In this document: positions 49,230-57,969 of the stretch, piece after piece
Layout: each line of letters opens with the position of its first letter
How positions within the stretch are numbered: the first letter of the stretch is position 1
Position numbers and translations under genes: made by a program
The notes under the pieces: model-generated
What the model was told of the DNA's origin: nothing
Databases searched by the model: none
The model's input: only the letters and a program-made list of their open reading frames with translations
Assembly (NCBI GenBank): GCA_040905185.1
Contig: JBBDRZ010000001.1
Span: 1-64,000, forward strand
DNA length: 64,000 nt
Direction: 5' to 3'
DNA from: DASTEQ01 sp040905185
GTDB taxonomy: Bacteria; Chloroflexota; Limnocylindria; QHBO01

Positions 49230-49806
49230 GTCCCGATCCTGCGCCGCGCAGCGGCAGGCTGGCAAGGACCTCGTACCGAGCCGGACCCCGTCCCAGATGG
49301 CTTCGGAACAGGGTCAGCGCGTCCACCACAAGCGTTCCCGACGGCGGCTCCAGGGTGGCCAGCCACGGGCCCAGCGGCTCGCCGCGCGGCACGCGACTGC
49401 GCGCCAGCGTCAGGTGGGGGCGAAAGCGAGCCGGTGGCCCCGGCGGCAGGACCGCTGCCTGCACGCGCGCGGCCAGATCGGTCAGCCGGTGGTCTGGGTC
49501 GGCCATGCCGTACCAGATCGCCTGAGCGGCGCCGGGCCGCGGGAACGCACCCACCCCACCAGTCGACAGAGGGAACGCGTCCGTCCAGTCCGCCACGATG
49601 CGCAGCGCGGATGCCAGCTCGGGAACGACCGATGAGTCAATGGCCCCCAGGAAGGCGAGGGTCACGTGCCAGGCGTCGGGATCGGTCCAGCGCAGGTCTG
49701 GCACATCCGTCCGGGCCCGCCACGCCCGCATCGCAGTCTCAAGATCGGTTCGCAGCCTCGGAGCCACGGGCACGCCGACGAAGCAACGCCACGTTTCGTG
49801 CTCCAT
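49222..49806 (-). CDS. thpR: RNA 2',3'-cyclic phosphodiesterase
   Basis: A 194-residue 2H phosphoesterase. The two H-x-T motifs are WHVTLAFLG (about 46-54) and RPHLTLARSR (about 129-138). The N-terminal RCFVGVPV is typical. It opens 2',3'-cyclic phosphates and was first known as 2'-5' RNA ligase. It is co-transcribed with the HAD gene and the LOG-like gene. Confidence 0.9.
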   Translation of the reverse strand: MEHETWRCFVGVPVAPRLRTDLETAMRAWRARTDVPDLRWTDPDAWHVTLAFLGAIDSSVVPELASALRIVADWTDAFPLSTGGVGAFPRPGAAQAIWYGMADPDHRLTDLAARVQAAVLPPGPPARFRPHLTLARSRVPRGEPLGPWLATLEPPSGTLVVDALTLFRSHLGRGPARYEVLASLPLRGAGSGHG

Positions 49807-49830
49807 CCCCGAGCCCAGTTCCTCCGGACC

Positions 49831-50586
49831 TCAGCCGGAGGCGCCAGGAGAAGCCTGCAGGCGAGCCTCCACCACCGGCAGCAACTGATCGAGAGTGCGC
49901 AGCACCAGGACGTCGTCGGGCGGTGGCTGGTAGCGCCCCCGGCGGTCGAGGAGCACCGGCTCGATCCCGACTCCGCGGGCCCCGGCCACATCGGCATCAA
50001 GGTGGTCGCCGACGTGAATGACCGACGCGGGATTCACCTGGGCCTGGTCGAGGGCCCACTCGAAGATACCGGGGTGCGGCTTGTCATACCCGATCCGCGC
50101 GCTGGCCGCCACGAAATCCAGGTGGCGTCCCAGATCCAGCGCGTCGAGCAGCTCGGGGAGCTGCCAGGCCCAGTTCGATACGGCGCCGAGCACCAGTCCG
50201 CGGGCCTTCAGCTGGGGCAGGACGACCCGCACGTCAGGGAAGACGTGCCACGTCGCCGGATCCATGAAGAGGCTCGCCAGGTGCCGGAAGAATTCGTCGG
50301 GGAGCGGCGCCAGCCCGATCTCGTCAAAGGCAACCTGGTCCATTTCCACGAGCCGGCGGTGGCTGGCATCGGCACTGGGCACCAGGCTGCCGTCGAAGCC
50401 ATATCCGCCGCCGTGGTACGCGCGCCGCAGCGAAGTCTCGAGCGCGGTCATCTCGACCGACACCCCGAAGTCAGCGAACGCCCGCGCGTACACGTGCTCC
50501 CAGGTCGGGTCGGGATGCATGAGCGTCTCGCCGACGTCAAGGAAGACCGCGCGCAGGGGCCGGCGGTTCGGGACGGAGTTCGCCAT
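49831..50586 (-). CDS. HAD-family hydrolase (HDHD3-like)
   Basis: A 251-residue HAD enzyme. Motif I is AVFLDVGETLMHPD, in which the second Asp is replaced as in the HDHD3/REG-2 branch; motif II is GAVSNWAW; motif III is GYDKPHPGIFEWAL; motif IV is VIHVGDHLDADVAGARGVG. The substitution weakens a simple phosphatase call. It leads a minus-strand group with thpR and the LOG-like gene. Confidence 0.85.
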   Translation of the reverse strand: MANSVPNRRPLRAVFLDVGETLMHPDPTWEHVYARAFADFGVSVEMTALETSLRRAYHGGGYGFDGSLVPSADASHRRLVEMDQVAFDEIGLAPLPDEFFRHLASLFMDPATWHVFPDVRVVLPQLKARGLVLGAVSNWAWQLPELLDALDLGRHLDFVAASARIGYDKPHPGIFEWALDQAQVNPASVIHVGDHLDADVAGARGVGIEPVLLDRRGRYQPPPDDVLVLRTLDQLLPVVEARLQASPGASG

Positions 50587-50637
50587 GGGGCTAGAGCCTA
50601 GCGCGTGGGCCGGAGTAGGCGTGGTCCGGCCGGTGAG

Positions 50638-51069
50638 TCAGGCCGCGCCGGTCGCCATCTTGCCCAAGATGGCGTAGATCTCCGTTCGGTAGCGAATCCC
50701 CGATGTGTGGCGGGACAGCCAGCGTACGTAATCCGGATCGTGGCGGGCAAGGTCGCGCAGGGTCCAGCCGGCGTACCGGCCGAACGTCAGCCGAGAGCCG
50801 GCAGCCGCGGAACGCGGGGGCGGCGCGCCGCCGGACGAAGCCGGTTGGATCGTCGTGACGGAAGCGCGGCGGCGAGCGGCGTCGTGCCGGGCCCGCTTCG
50901 TCGGATCGCGTACCAGCGCGTAGGCCTGGTTCAGTTCGGACATGCGGCGGGCGGCGAACTGGGTCGCGTCCCGATCGGGGTGATATTTCAGGGCCAAGGC
51001 GCGATAGGCACTGTGCAGGACCTCGTCCTCGCAATCGGGCGCGACCTGCAGGACCCGGTACGCGTCCAT
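50638..51069 (-). CDS. J-domain protein
   Basis: A 143-residue protein. The J domain (about 1-63) reads YRVLQVAPDCEDEVLHSAYR and LALKYHPDRDATQFAARRMS with HPD intact. A Ser/Ala linker leads to a C-terminal unit TFGRYAGWTLRDLARHDPDY with VRWLSRHTSG, similar to a small domain found at the end of some exonucleases. It recruits an Hsp70 to an unknown client, perhaps related to DNA. Adjacent to the DnaB-like gene. Confidence 0.85.
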   Translation of the reverse strand: MDAYRVLQVAPDCEDEVLHSAYRALALKYHPDRDATQFAARRMSELNQAYALVRDPTKRARHDAARRRASVTTIQPASSGGAPPPRSAAAGSRLTFGRYAGWTLRDLARHDPDYVRWLSRHTSGIRYRTEIYAILGKMATGAA

Positions 51070-51084
51070 GGCGCGGGGGCGGCT

Positions 51085-52161
51085 CTACTCGGTGTAGAGC
51101 CGCTCTTCGATCAGCTTCTCCGCCGTGATCCGGCCGTTCGGATCAAAGCAGCTGTATTGGAAGAGCTTCTGCCACTCCAGGTCAATGTTGTCCTGACCGC
51201 CCCGGTTCTTCTCGATGGTGGCCACCACCCAGTCCCGGTAGCGCTGGGCCTGATACGGGTTGAACTCGATATTCACCTTGGCCACGATGCTGTACTTGTC
51301 GTTCAGGATGAGGATGATGTCGGCCTCGTAGTTGATGGCGCTGCTGCCGCGCAGGTGATGGTTGCGCAGGCGCTTGGCCTTGAGGCCTTCGCGATCGGCG
51401 GCCACGATGGCGACCACCGGGATCTCGCAAGCCAGGGCGATGTCCTTGAGCCCGTTGACGACGCGCGTCACCTTCTCGGTCTCATCCGCCGGCTCGGGGA
51501 TGACAGGGACCTTCTGGAGGTAGTCCACGAAGAGGACCAGCCGCCGCTCATCGCCGCCGCGACGCGTTTCGACGAGGGCCCGGAGATTGTCGACGGTGCT
51601 GTCGGTGGCGGTGCCACGCATGAGGTACATCGAGTTCCCGTAGCGCGCGATCCGTTCCAGGCTCGGACGCAGGCGCGGGTTGGCGCCCAGCTTGGCCGCC
51701 TGGCCCGCCTCGGCGGCCGCTTCGAAGGTCGACAGCACCTCCTGCCGGACCTCCTGGATCTTCACGGCGCCTGTCTTCTTGGGCAGCGCGGCGAGCGCGG
51801 ACTCCATGGCGATCATGCGCTGGACGAGGTAGTCCTCCTCGTGCTCGAAGCACACGTACAGCACACTGGCCTGCCCGGAGGCCGCCATGTTGCGCGCCAT
51901 CTGGAGGGCCAGGGTGGTCTTGCCCGATCCCTGGGCGCCGCCAATCAACATCAGCTCACCGGCCCGCAGCCCGCCGCCGATGGCCTTGTCGAACGGCACG
52001 AATCCGGTGGCGATGGGTTGAAGATCGCTGACCCGGCCCTCGGCCACTCGTTCATTGAGGTTGGTGAGGACCTCCAGCGCGGTGCGCGGGTCGAGCCCGG
52101 AGCCGTCGGTCTCGAGCTTCCAGTCGGTCTCGATGGTCTGCGGGGGCGATTCGTCGATCAT
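51085..52161 (-). CDS. DnaB/RecA-fold ATPase (helicase core without N-domain)
   Basis: A 358-residue protein from ATG 52161. The core matches the DnaB C-domain: TGFVPFDKAIGGGLRAGELM, Walker A LIGGAQGSGKTTLALQMARN (about 80-100), Walker B RLVLFVDYLQKVPVIPEPAD, NGLKDIALACEIPVVAIVAA and RGSSAINYEADIILILNDKY. The DnaB N-terminal hexamer domain is absent (only about 50 residues precede the core). It may be a KaiC/DnaB-like accessory ATPase and not the replicative helicase. Confidence 0.82.
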   Translation of the reverse strand: MIDESPPQTIETDWKLETDGSGLDPRTALEVLTNLNERVAEGRVSDLQPIATGFVPFDKAIGGGLRAGELMLIGGAQGSGKTTLALQMARNMAASGQASVLYVCFEHEEDYLVQRMIAMESALAALPKKTGAVKIQEVRQEVLSTFEAAAEAGQAAKLGANPRLRPSLERIARYGNSMYLMRGTATDSTVDNLRALVETRRGGDERRLVLFVDYLQKVPVIPEPADETEKVTRVVNGLKDIALACEIPVVAIVAADREGLKAKRLRNHHLRGSSAINYEADIILILNDKYSIVAKVNIEFNPYQAQRYRDWVVATIEKNRGGQDNIDLEWQKLFQYSCFDPNGRITAEKLIEERLYTE

Positions 52162-52281
52162 GGGGAAGGTTCGGCCTCGCTGTCGTGCCGTGCTCCGGGC
52201 AGGTGCCCGGACGCACCAGTGGCGAGTATACGACCCGGCCTTCACGGTCCGGAATGGGCCGATAGGACTAGCAGCGTCCGC

Positions 52282-54234
52282 CTATGCGGGCTGGGGTGCG
52301 GGGCCGCGTCGCCGGCGCGGTGCCGCTTTCTCCTCGCCGCCCACCCCTTCGGGGAGTTCGTCCACCGGCGCCGATTCGGCGGGCTTCGGGCCGCCCAGAT
52401 CGCGCGGCGGGAGGATCCCATCCCACAGGGCCTCGAACTCCGCCGCCTCGATGGTTTCCTTCTCCACCAGCAGGTCGGCCAGCCGGTCGAGCACCGCGCG
52501 ATGCTCGGTGAGCGTCTCCCGGGCACGCTCTGAGGCCCGGTCGATGATGGCTCGCACTTCGGCGTCGATCTTGGCCGCCACCTCGTCGGAATAATTGCGC
52601 TGCTCGGAGATCTCCCGGCCCAGGAAGATCATCTCGTCCTTCTTGCCGAATGCCAGCGGGCCGAGGGTTTCGCTCATCCCGTACTGGGTGACCATCGCCC
52701 GCGCCAGTCCAGTGGCTTTCTCGATGTCGTTGCTCGCCCCCGTGGTCGTGTCGCCGAATACGATCTCCTCGGAAACGTGGCCGCCCAGCATCCCGGCCAG
52801 CTTGTCCTCGAACTCGGACTTGCTGTGGAGGTATCGGTCTTCGGTGGGCAGGCTCATCGTGTAGCCCAGGGCCATGCCGCGCGACACGATGGTCACCTTG
52901 GTGACCGGATCGCACTTTGGGAGCACCCGCTGGACGACGGCATGCCCGCCCTCGTGATACGCGATGATCCTCTGCTCAGCCTCGGTGATGATCCGGCTCC
53001 GGCGCTCGGGACCGGCGATCACGCGGTCCACCGCTTCGGTGAGCTCCGGCTGGGTGATCGTCTTCTTGTTGCGGCGCGCGGCCAGGATCGCCGCCTCGTT
53101 CACCAGGTTCGCGAGGTCCGCGCCCGAGAACCCCGGGGAGCGGCGGGCGAGGTCGTCGAGGTCAACGGTCTTGTCGAGCGGCTTGCCCTTGACGTGCACG
53201 TCGAGGATCTCGCGGCGGCCTCTGATATCGGGCCGGTCGAGGACCACCTGACGGTCGAAACGGCCCGGGCGCAGGAGGGCCGGGTCCAGGACGTCGGGCC
53301 GGTTGGTGGCGGCCACCACGATGACGTTGGTGTTCGTGTCGAAGCCGTCCATCTCGACCAGGATCTGATTGAGGGTCTGCTCGCGCTCGTCGTGCGAGCC
53401 ACCCAGCCCGGCGCCCCGCTGGCGCCCGACCGCGTCGATCTCGTCGACGAACACGATGCACGGCGAGTTGCGCTTGGCCTGCTCGAACAAGTCGCGTACC
53501 CGGCTGGCGCCCACGCCCACGAACATCTCGACGAACTCCGACCCCGAGATCGAGAAGAACGGGACGCCGGCCTCCCCGGCCACGGCCCGGGCCAGGAGCG
53601 TCTTGCCGGTCCCAGGCGGGCCGACCAGCAGCACGCCGCGCGGGATGCGGGCTCCAAGGGCGTTGAATTTCTCGGGGTACTTCAGGAACTCGACCACTTC
53701 GGTCAGCTCCTGCTTGGCCTCCTCGACCCCCGCCACGTCGGCGAAGGTGACGACCGTCTTGCTGCCCAGGAACATCCGAGCCCGGCTCTTGCCGAAGCTC
53801 ATGGCCTGATTGTTGGTGCCCTGGGCCTGGCGCATCATGAAGAGGAAGAAGGCACCGATGATCAGGACCGGCAGGAGGATCGAGATCAAGGAGAAGATGA
53901 TCCCGCCCGTGGCGCTCGGGATCACGGCCTCGTACTCGATCGGGCAGGACGGGCCCGGATCGCTGCCCGTGGCGGCGCACACCTCGGTGTAGACGTTGAT
54001 GTTGTCGGACGGGACGACGGTCGTCTTCGGCTCGCTGGCGCCCTCCAACTTGACGGTCAGCGTGATGCCGTCCTGGGTGATGGTCTCGACCTTGCCCACC
54101 TGCGCATCGGCCAGCAGGTCGCTGTAGGTGTAGGCCGGCCCGGCCTCGGAGTCCATGAGATAGGTCCACAGCAGGGCCATGGCGAACAGGGCGCCAACGA
54201 TGAGGATGCTGCTGCGGACGAGTCGGCTGTTCAC
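52282..54234 (-). CDS. ftsH: ATP-dependent zinc metalloprotease FtsH
   Basis: A 650-residue FtsH. Transmembrane helices lie at about 8-27 and 110-134 with a periplasmic-type domain between. Walker A GPPGTGKT is at 205-212, Walker B FVDEID at 262-267, and the SRH region ATNRPDVLDPALLRPGRFDR is present. The zinc motif HEGGH is at 427-431, with the third ligand in ASNDIEKAT. The C-tail is basic and disordered. It degrades membrane and misfolded proteins and is probably modulated by the SPFH/NfeD pair. ftsH downstream of tilS is a common bacterial order. Confidence 0.97.
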   Translation of the reverse strand: MNSRLVRSSILIVGALFAMALLWTYLMDSEAGPAYTYSDLLADAQVGKVETITQDGITLTVKLEGASEPKTTVVPSDNINVYTEVCAATGSDPGPSCPIEYEAVIPSATGGIIFSLISILLPVLIIGAFFLFMMRQAQGTNNQAMSFGKSRARMFLGSKTVVTFADVAGVEEAKQELTEVVEFLKYPEKFNALGARIPRGVLLVGPPGTGKTLLARAVAGEAGVPFFSISGSEFVEMFVGVGASRVRDLFEQAKRNSPCIVFVDEIDAVGRQRGAGLGGSHDEREQTLNQILVEMDGFDTNTNVIVVAATNRPDVLDPALLRPGRFDRQVVLDRPDIRGRREILDVHVKGKPLDKTVDLDDLARRSPGFSGADLANLVNEAAILAARRNKKTITQPELTEAVDRVIAGPERRSRIITEAEQRIIAYHEGGHAVVQRVLPKCDPVTKVTIVSRGMALGYTMSLPTEDRYLHSKSEFEDKLAGMLGGHVSEEIVFGDTTTGASNDIEKATGLARAMVTQYGMSETLGPLAFGKKDEMIFLGREISEQRNYSDEVAAKIDAEVRAIIDRASERARETLTEHRAVLDRLADLLVEKETIEAAEFEALWDGILPPRDLGGPKPAESAPVDELPEGVGGEEKAAPRRRRGPAPQPA

Positions 54235-54339
54235 GAGGCGGAGGCGAACTCCACTGCAAAGGGGGGGTACGACCGGCCCTGAGTATAGGGACGCCCCCCC
54301 ATCGCAACAAATGGGCTCGAAGGGACTACCCCGATATGT

Positions 54340-55266
54340 TCACGGACCGATGCGGATGCGGTGGCCGCGGATCGTCGCATTCCGCCCTCGGCCGAGCTCG
54401 ATGATCAGCCCGCCGCGGGGTCCGCTGGCGGCCGCCAGAACAGCCTCGATGCGATCCGCGGCCGGCGCCGGGTCCCCGATCGCGAGGCGCAGGACGCGAC
54501 GCCCCAAGGCGGGGGGCGGGGGGCGGCGCCAGTCGATGGCGCCATCAGCGTCCTGCCGCCGTGCCAACTCCCCGGCCGCCAGGGCGTCCAGCAGGGCATC
54601 GTCATCGGCAGCCAGCTCCGCGAAACGGAGCACGGCATCGACCGCGGCCGGGTTCAGGCGCTCGAGGGCCGGCAGGAGCTCGGCCCGCACCCACGCCCGG
54701 GATCGGTCGGTATCCGCATTGGTCGGATCCAGCCGGTACCCGATCCCGGCGGCGTCCAGAACGGCACGCAGCGCCGACCGGCGGACGTGGAGCAGCGGCC
54801 GGACGACCCGGCCGCGGCGGGCGGGCATGCCACGCAGCCCATGTTGGCCGCTCCCGCGCGCCAGGTTGAGGAGCACCGTCTCGGCCTGGTCATTGGCGGT
54901 GTGGGCGGTGACCACCAGCGATTTCGGCCCCAGGCTGTCAGCGACCTCGTCCAAGAACGCGTAGCGCGCCAGCCGGCCGGCTTCCTCCACCCCGGATCCG
55001 TCCTGCTTCGCCTGGGCCGCGACATCGGTCCGGCGCAGCCGCCAGGGCAGCCCGAGGGCATCGGCAGCATCGGTCACGAACCTGGCGTCATCTCCCGATT
55101 CCGGGCGCAGGCCGTGGTCGAGATGGGCGACCACCAGCTGCCAATCGCGCGCGGGCGCCAGCGCGGCCGCGGCGTGCAGGAGGGCCGTTGAGTCCGGGCC
55201 GCCGGACACGGCGAGGACGAGCGATGCGCCGTCTGGGATGTCGGTCCGGGCAGCGCCGTCCTCCAA
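54340..55266 (-). CDS. tilS: tRNA(Ile)-lysidine synthetase
   Basis: About 308 residues from a TTG at 55266 (LEDGAARTDIPDG), the best start that does not lie inside the tRNA gene. A longer frame would start within the tRNA at 55347. The PP-loop LVLAVSGGPDSTALLHAAAA is followed by HLDHGLRPESGDDARFV and a C-terminal domain. It converts the C34 of tRNA-Ile(CAU) to lysidine so that it reads AUA. Its place next to a CAU tRNA and ftsH is telling. Confidence 0.9.
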   Translation of the reverse strand: MEDGAARTDIPDGASLVLAVSGGPDSTALLHAAAALAPARDWQLVVAHLDHGLRPESGDDARFVTDAADALGLPWRLRRTDVAAQAKQDGSGVEEAGRLARYAFLDEVADSLGPKSLVVTAHTANDQAETVLLNLARGSGQHGLRGMPARRGRVVRPLLHVRRSALRAVLDAAGIGYRLDPTNADTDRSRAWVRAELLPALERLNPAAVDAVLRFAELAADDDALLDALAAGELARRQDADGAIDWRRPPPPALGRRVLRLAIGDPAPAADRIEAVLAAASGPRGGLIIELGRGRNATIRGHRIRIGP

Positions 55267-55286
55267 CCACGAGGCGAGTTCGGAGC

Positions 55287-55361
55287 TGGTAGCGGAGGGC
55301 GGATTCGAACCACCGACCAAGGGCTTATGAGTCCCCTGCTCTACCACTGAGCTACTCCGCC
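55287..55361 (-). tRNA. tRNA with CAT anticodon, most likely tRNA-Met
   Basis: The minus strand reads GGCGGAG acceptor, a D arm GCTC...GAGC, an anticodon loop CTCATAA, a T arm with GGTTCGAATCC and CTCCGCT, then A73 and an encoded CCA (55289-55287). First pair G-T in the acceptor excludes initiator features. A31 and G39 look mismatched at the top of the anticodon stem. Elongator Met is the first choice; tRNA-Ile2(CAU), the tilS substrate, remains possible. Confidence 0.88.
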
Positions 55362-55626
55362 ACGCGATTCGTGCTCAGATCGACAACGGGCCTATCGAAT
55401 GAACACCCTCCGAGGATACCTACAGTCGATCACTCCGGCAATTCGGCTAGCACAGCGCTCCCGCATCGGCTCGCCGCGCGCTTTCAGCCTGCGCGACCCG
55501 ACGGATCGAGCCGTTCGGCACTCGTCAGCCCGACTTCGGCGATCAAGAGTCAGGGCCGCAGCAGCGGCGTCCCAGCCCGGCATGCGCCGAGTTGCACGAG
55601 ACGCCATGCTTCGGAGGAGAACGGTG

Positions 55627-56277
55627 ATGAATGACAAGCAAATCCAACAGGCCGTGATCGACGAGCTGGACTGGGAGCCATCCGTGGACGCCGGCCACAT
55701 CGGCGTTACGGCATCGGACGGCGTAGTGACCCTCAGCGGTCATGTGCCGACCTACTGGGAGAAGCGGGCTGCTGAACGGGCCGCCCGACGCGTCAAGGGT
55801 GTGAAGGCCATCGTCGAGGAGATCGAGGTCCGGTTGCGCGGCGAAAACCGCGGGGCGGACGACACCATCGCCGAACGGGCGCTTCAGCGTCTGGCGTCCG
55901 ATGCGGCGGTCCCCAAGGACCGCATCACCCTCAAGGTCGAGGACGGCTGGGTCACCCTCAGCGGCGAGGTCGACTGGCACTTCCAGAAGACGGCCGCGGA
56001 ACACGACGTTCACAACATCACGGGCGTCAGAGGGCTGACCAACCAGATCTCGATCAAGCCGCAGGTTCAGCGATTCGAGGTCCACGACAAGATCGCAAAG
56101 GCATTGGCACGCACGGCGGCGCTCGACGCGGCGGCGATCTCGATTCAGACCGACGACGGCAGCGTCACGCTGACGGGGAAGGTGCACAGCTGGAGCGAGC
56201 GGAAGCTGGTCGAGGATGCGGCATGGTCCGCCCCGGGGGTCACGGAGGTGAACGACAAGCTCAGCATTGGCGTCTGA
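55627..56277 (+). CDS. BON-domain protein (three BON repeats)
   Basis: A 216-residue protein with GGAGGAGA before ATG 55627. Three BON units lie at about 2-70, 75-145 and 148-216. Each ends in a VTLSG-like strand: GVVTLSGHVPTYWEKRAAER, GWVTLSGEVDWHFQKTAAEH and GSVTLTGKVHSWSERKLVED. No signal peptide. BON proteins bind membranes or act in osmotic stress. A run of degraded stress genes follows. Confidence 0.88.
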   Translation: MNDKQIQQAVIDELDWEPSVDAGHIGVTASDGVVTLSGHVPTYWEKRAAERAARRVKGVKAIVEEIEVRLRGENRGADDTIAERALQRLASDAAVPKDRITLKVEDGWVTLSGEVDWHFQKTAAEHDVHNITGVRGLTNQISIKPQVQRFEVHDKIAKALARTAALDAAAISIQTDDGSVTLTGKVHSWSERKLVEDAAWSAPGVTEVNDKLSIGV

Positions 56278-56431
56278 ACGGGAGATGACTTCTGGCGCGT
56301 TATCCGCGACCGATGTCGGAAAAGGCTTCCGATCCCGTGCGGGCCGCCAGGACACAGGATGGCGTTGGCGACCTCGCTGTTCATGCGCGGGCGGCAGTAT
56401 CAGAGCCCGCCGGCCCGCACCAGCGGGTGGT
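56278..56431. other. Gap between BON gene and PRTase remnant
   Basis: Short spacer with no gene or clear signal; frames here are shadows of neighbours. Confidence 0.4.
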
Positions 56432-56674
56432 CTATCTTCCGGCGGCCAGTGGGGGGTGCGTTCGGGATGACGTGGCTGCCAGTCGTAGCAGGGCGCGGAC
56501 ATCGTCGTCTGCTACCTGCCCGAAATCGAGGTACCAGGTGCCGATCGCGAAGAACAGGTCGGGCGTGCGCAGGCACACGTGGCGGTCGGCGGCGGCACGG
56601 AGCCGATCACACGTGTCCTTCGGCGCCACCGGCAGTGCCATGACAACCTCGGACGGAAGCTGGCCCGTCCTCAC
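56432..56674 (-). pseudogene. Phosphoribosyltransferase C-terminal remnant
   Basis: The minus-strand reading SEVVMALPVAPKDTCDRLRA, then HVCLRTPDLFFAIGTWYLDF and DDDVRALLRLAA, matches the C-terminal part of stress-associated phosphoribosyltransferase-like proteins (family of about 220 residues). The N-terminal PRPP-binding part is missing. It is a fragment. Confidence 0.6.
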
Positions 56675-56982
56675 AAGGAACGGCCGCCAGCGCGTGGCGG
56701 CCGTTTCGCGCCTGCCGTTTCCGTCACCGGAGGACGGCGGTGGGCGACGGCGGGAGATACTCCCGCGACTCTAGCCTGCGCCCCTCGCCACCGGAGGACC
56801 AGTGCCGATGCGCCCGTTCCGGCGGGCCGTCCGGCGCTCGATGGCCGCGGCCACCTGTCCGCCCCGTCGGGACCCTTGGGCCCTCGGATCGGGCCGGACG
56901 GCCGTGATGAGTAGTGGGCAGGAGATGGCTCCACGTATCGGCAAGCGATCGTGCCTCCCGCCGCGCGAAAAGGAGACTTCCC
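56675..56982. other. No gene; remnant region before the stress-protein fragment
   Basis: Frames are open on both strands but low-complexity. The missing N-terminus of the phosphoribosyltransferase is not here. I see nothing else. Confidence 0.45.
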
Positions 56983-57334
56983 ATGCGCATCCTGCTTTGC
57001 CCTCGATGGATCGGACTCGTCCATCCAGGCTCGTGATCTTGTGGCGGGGCTGCCCTGGCCGGAGGGGACCGCCATTCACCTCGTGACCGCCTACGAGGTG
57101 CCAATCGACTGGACCGACGGCGTGGGCGCCGGGATGGCCTGGGTCGGCGATGCCAAGGACGCGCTGCGCGACGAGCTGGCCGACGTCGCCGACTGGGTCG
57201 GTCAATACCGCCGCCATTGGGAGGAGAGCTTCGAACGCTTGGACACCTATCTCCGCGATCCACAGGACAGGCAGGAGGAATGGAATACGTGGTGTGGCGG
57301 AAGGCTATCGCTTCCAGGTCTCCACCAGGAATGA
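56983..57334 (+). pseudogene. Universal stress protein (UspA) remnant with frameshift
   Basis: AAAGGAG precedes ATG 56983. MRILLC is followed after one extra C (57001) by LDGSDSSIQARDLVAGLPWP and AIHLVTAYEVPIDWTDGVGA, a UspA N-terminal domain. After about 105 residues the frame runs into the oppositely oriented small membrane gene, and the G-2x-G-9x-G(S/T) nucleotide motif is missing. Frameshift plus truncation make a pseudogene. Confidence 0.72.
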
Positions 57335-57457
57335 CGCCGCGAAGGCGGCGAGGCCCAGTGTCACGAGGTCGAACGTTCCGACCTGGACCGCGAACGCGGC
57401 AAGCAGGAACAGGACGACGGCGACGAGCAGAAGGATGGCCCTGAGCGTGAAGCGCAC
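57305..57457 (-). CDS. Small membrane protein, 50 residues
   Basis: GTG 57457 follows an AAGGAGGAAA site on the minus strand. The product has two hydrophobic helices, MRFTLRAILLLVAVVLFLLA and VTLGLAAFAASFLVETW. It is like the short two-helix proteins common in Chloroflexota and Actinomycetota, with no assigned function. It overlaps the end of the UspA remnant on the other strand. Confidence 0.65.
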   Translation of the reverse strand: MRFTLRAILLLVAVVLFLLAAFAVQVGTFDLVTLGLAAFAASFLVETWKR

Positions 57458-57487
57458 TGCAGTTTCCTCCTTGTTGCGACCCGGGTT

Positions 57488-57919
57488 TCAGCGACCGAAG
57501 AAGAGTGCGATCCAGCGTTCCAGCATCGGCGGCGCCTGGGCTGGAGTCGCCGGCGACGTTGCCGGGGCTGGCACCGCGGCCCCGGGCGGGATGAAGAGGA
57601 TCTCCTCGCCGGGGTATCCGAGGTTCCGGAGGCGGCGCGCCTCAGCGGTCACGTACGCATCGCTCTGGAGGTACTCGAGCTGTCGCTGGAGGGCGACGTT
57701 CTCCGCCTCAGCGGCCGCCACCTGGGCCTCGAGCGAGCTGGCCTGCTGACCGATCGACCAGCCCACGAAGGCCTGGCGTCCGACATTGAAGGCCACAAGC
57801 GCAACCGCGCCCACCACGATCAGGCTGACCAGCGTCCGCCGTCTCAGGCGGGGAAGTCGGACGGGTCGCGGCGCTGGAGCCAGCCCTCGAGGCGTGGCCG
57901 AAGCCTGCATGCCGGTCAT
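57488..57919 (-). CDS. FtsB/DivIC-like septum formation protein
   Basis: A 143-residue protein from ATG 57919 (MTGMQASATPRG). After a basic tail a transmembrane helix (TLVSLIVVGAVALVAFNVG, about 29-47) leads to a coiled coil SSLEAQVAAAEAENVALQRQ and the FtsB-type end SDAYVTAEARRLRNLGYPGE. FtsB/DivIC proteins join the divisome with FtsL and FtsQ. A Pro/Ala tail ends it. Confidence 0.83.
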   Translation of the reverse strand: MTGMQASATPRGLAPAPRPVRLPRLRRRTLVSLIVVGAVALVAFNVGRQAFVGWSIGQQASSLEAQVAAAEAENVALQRQLEYLQSDAYVTAEARRLRNLGYPGEEILFIPPGAAVPAPATSPATPAQAPPMLERWIALFFGR

Positions 57920-57969
57920 TCCGCGGGAGTCTACGGGCCGCCTTTCGGCAGCGTCAAGGAATTCGACGC

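Noticed and set aside
51085..52161. Replicative helicase dnaB
   Set aside because: The N-terminal DnaB domain is missing, so I do not give it the dnaB name.
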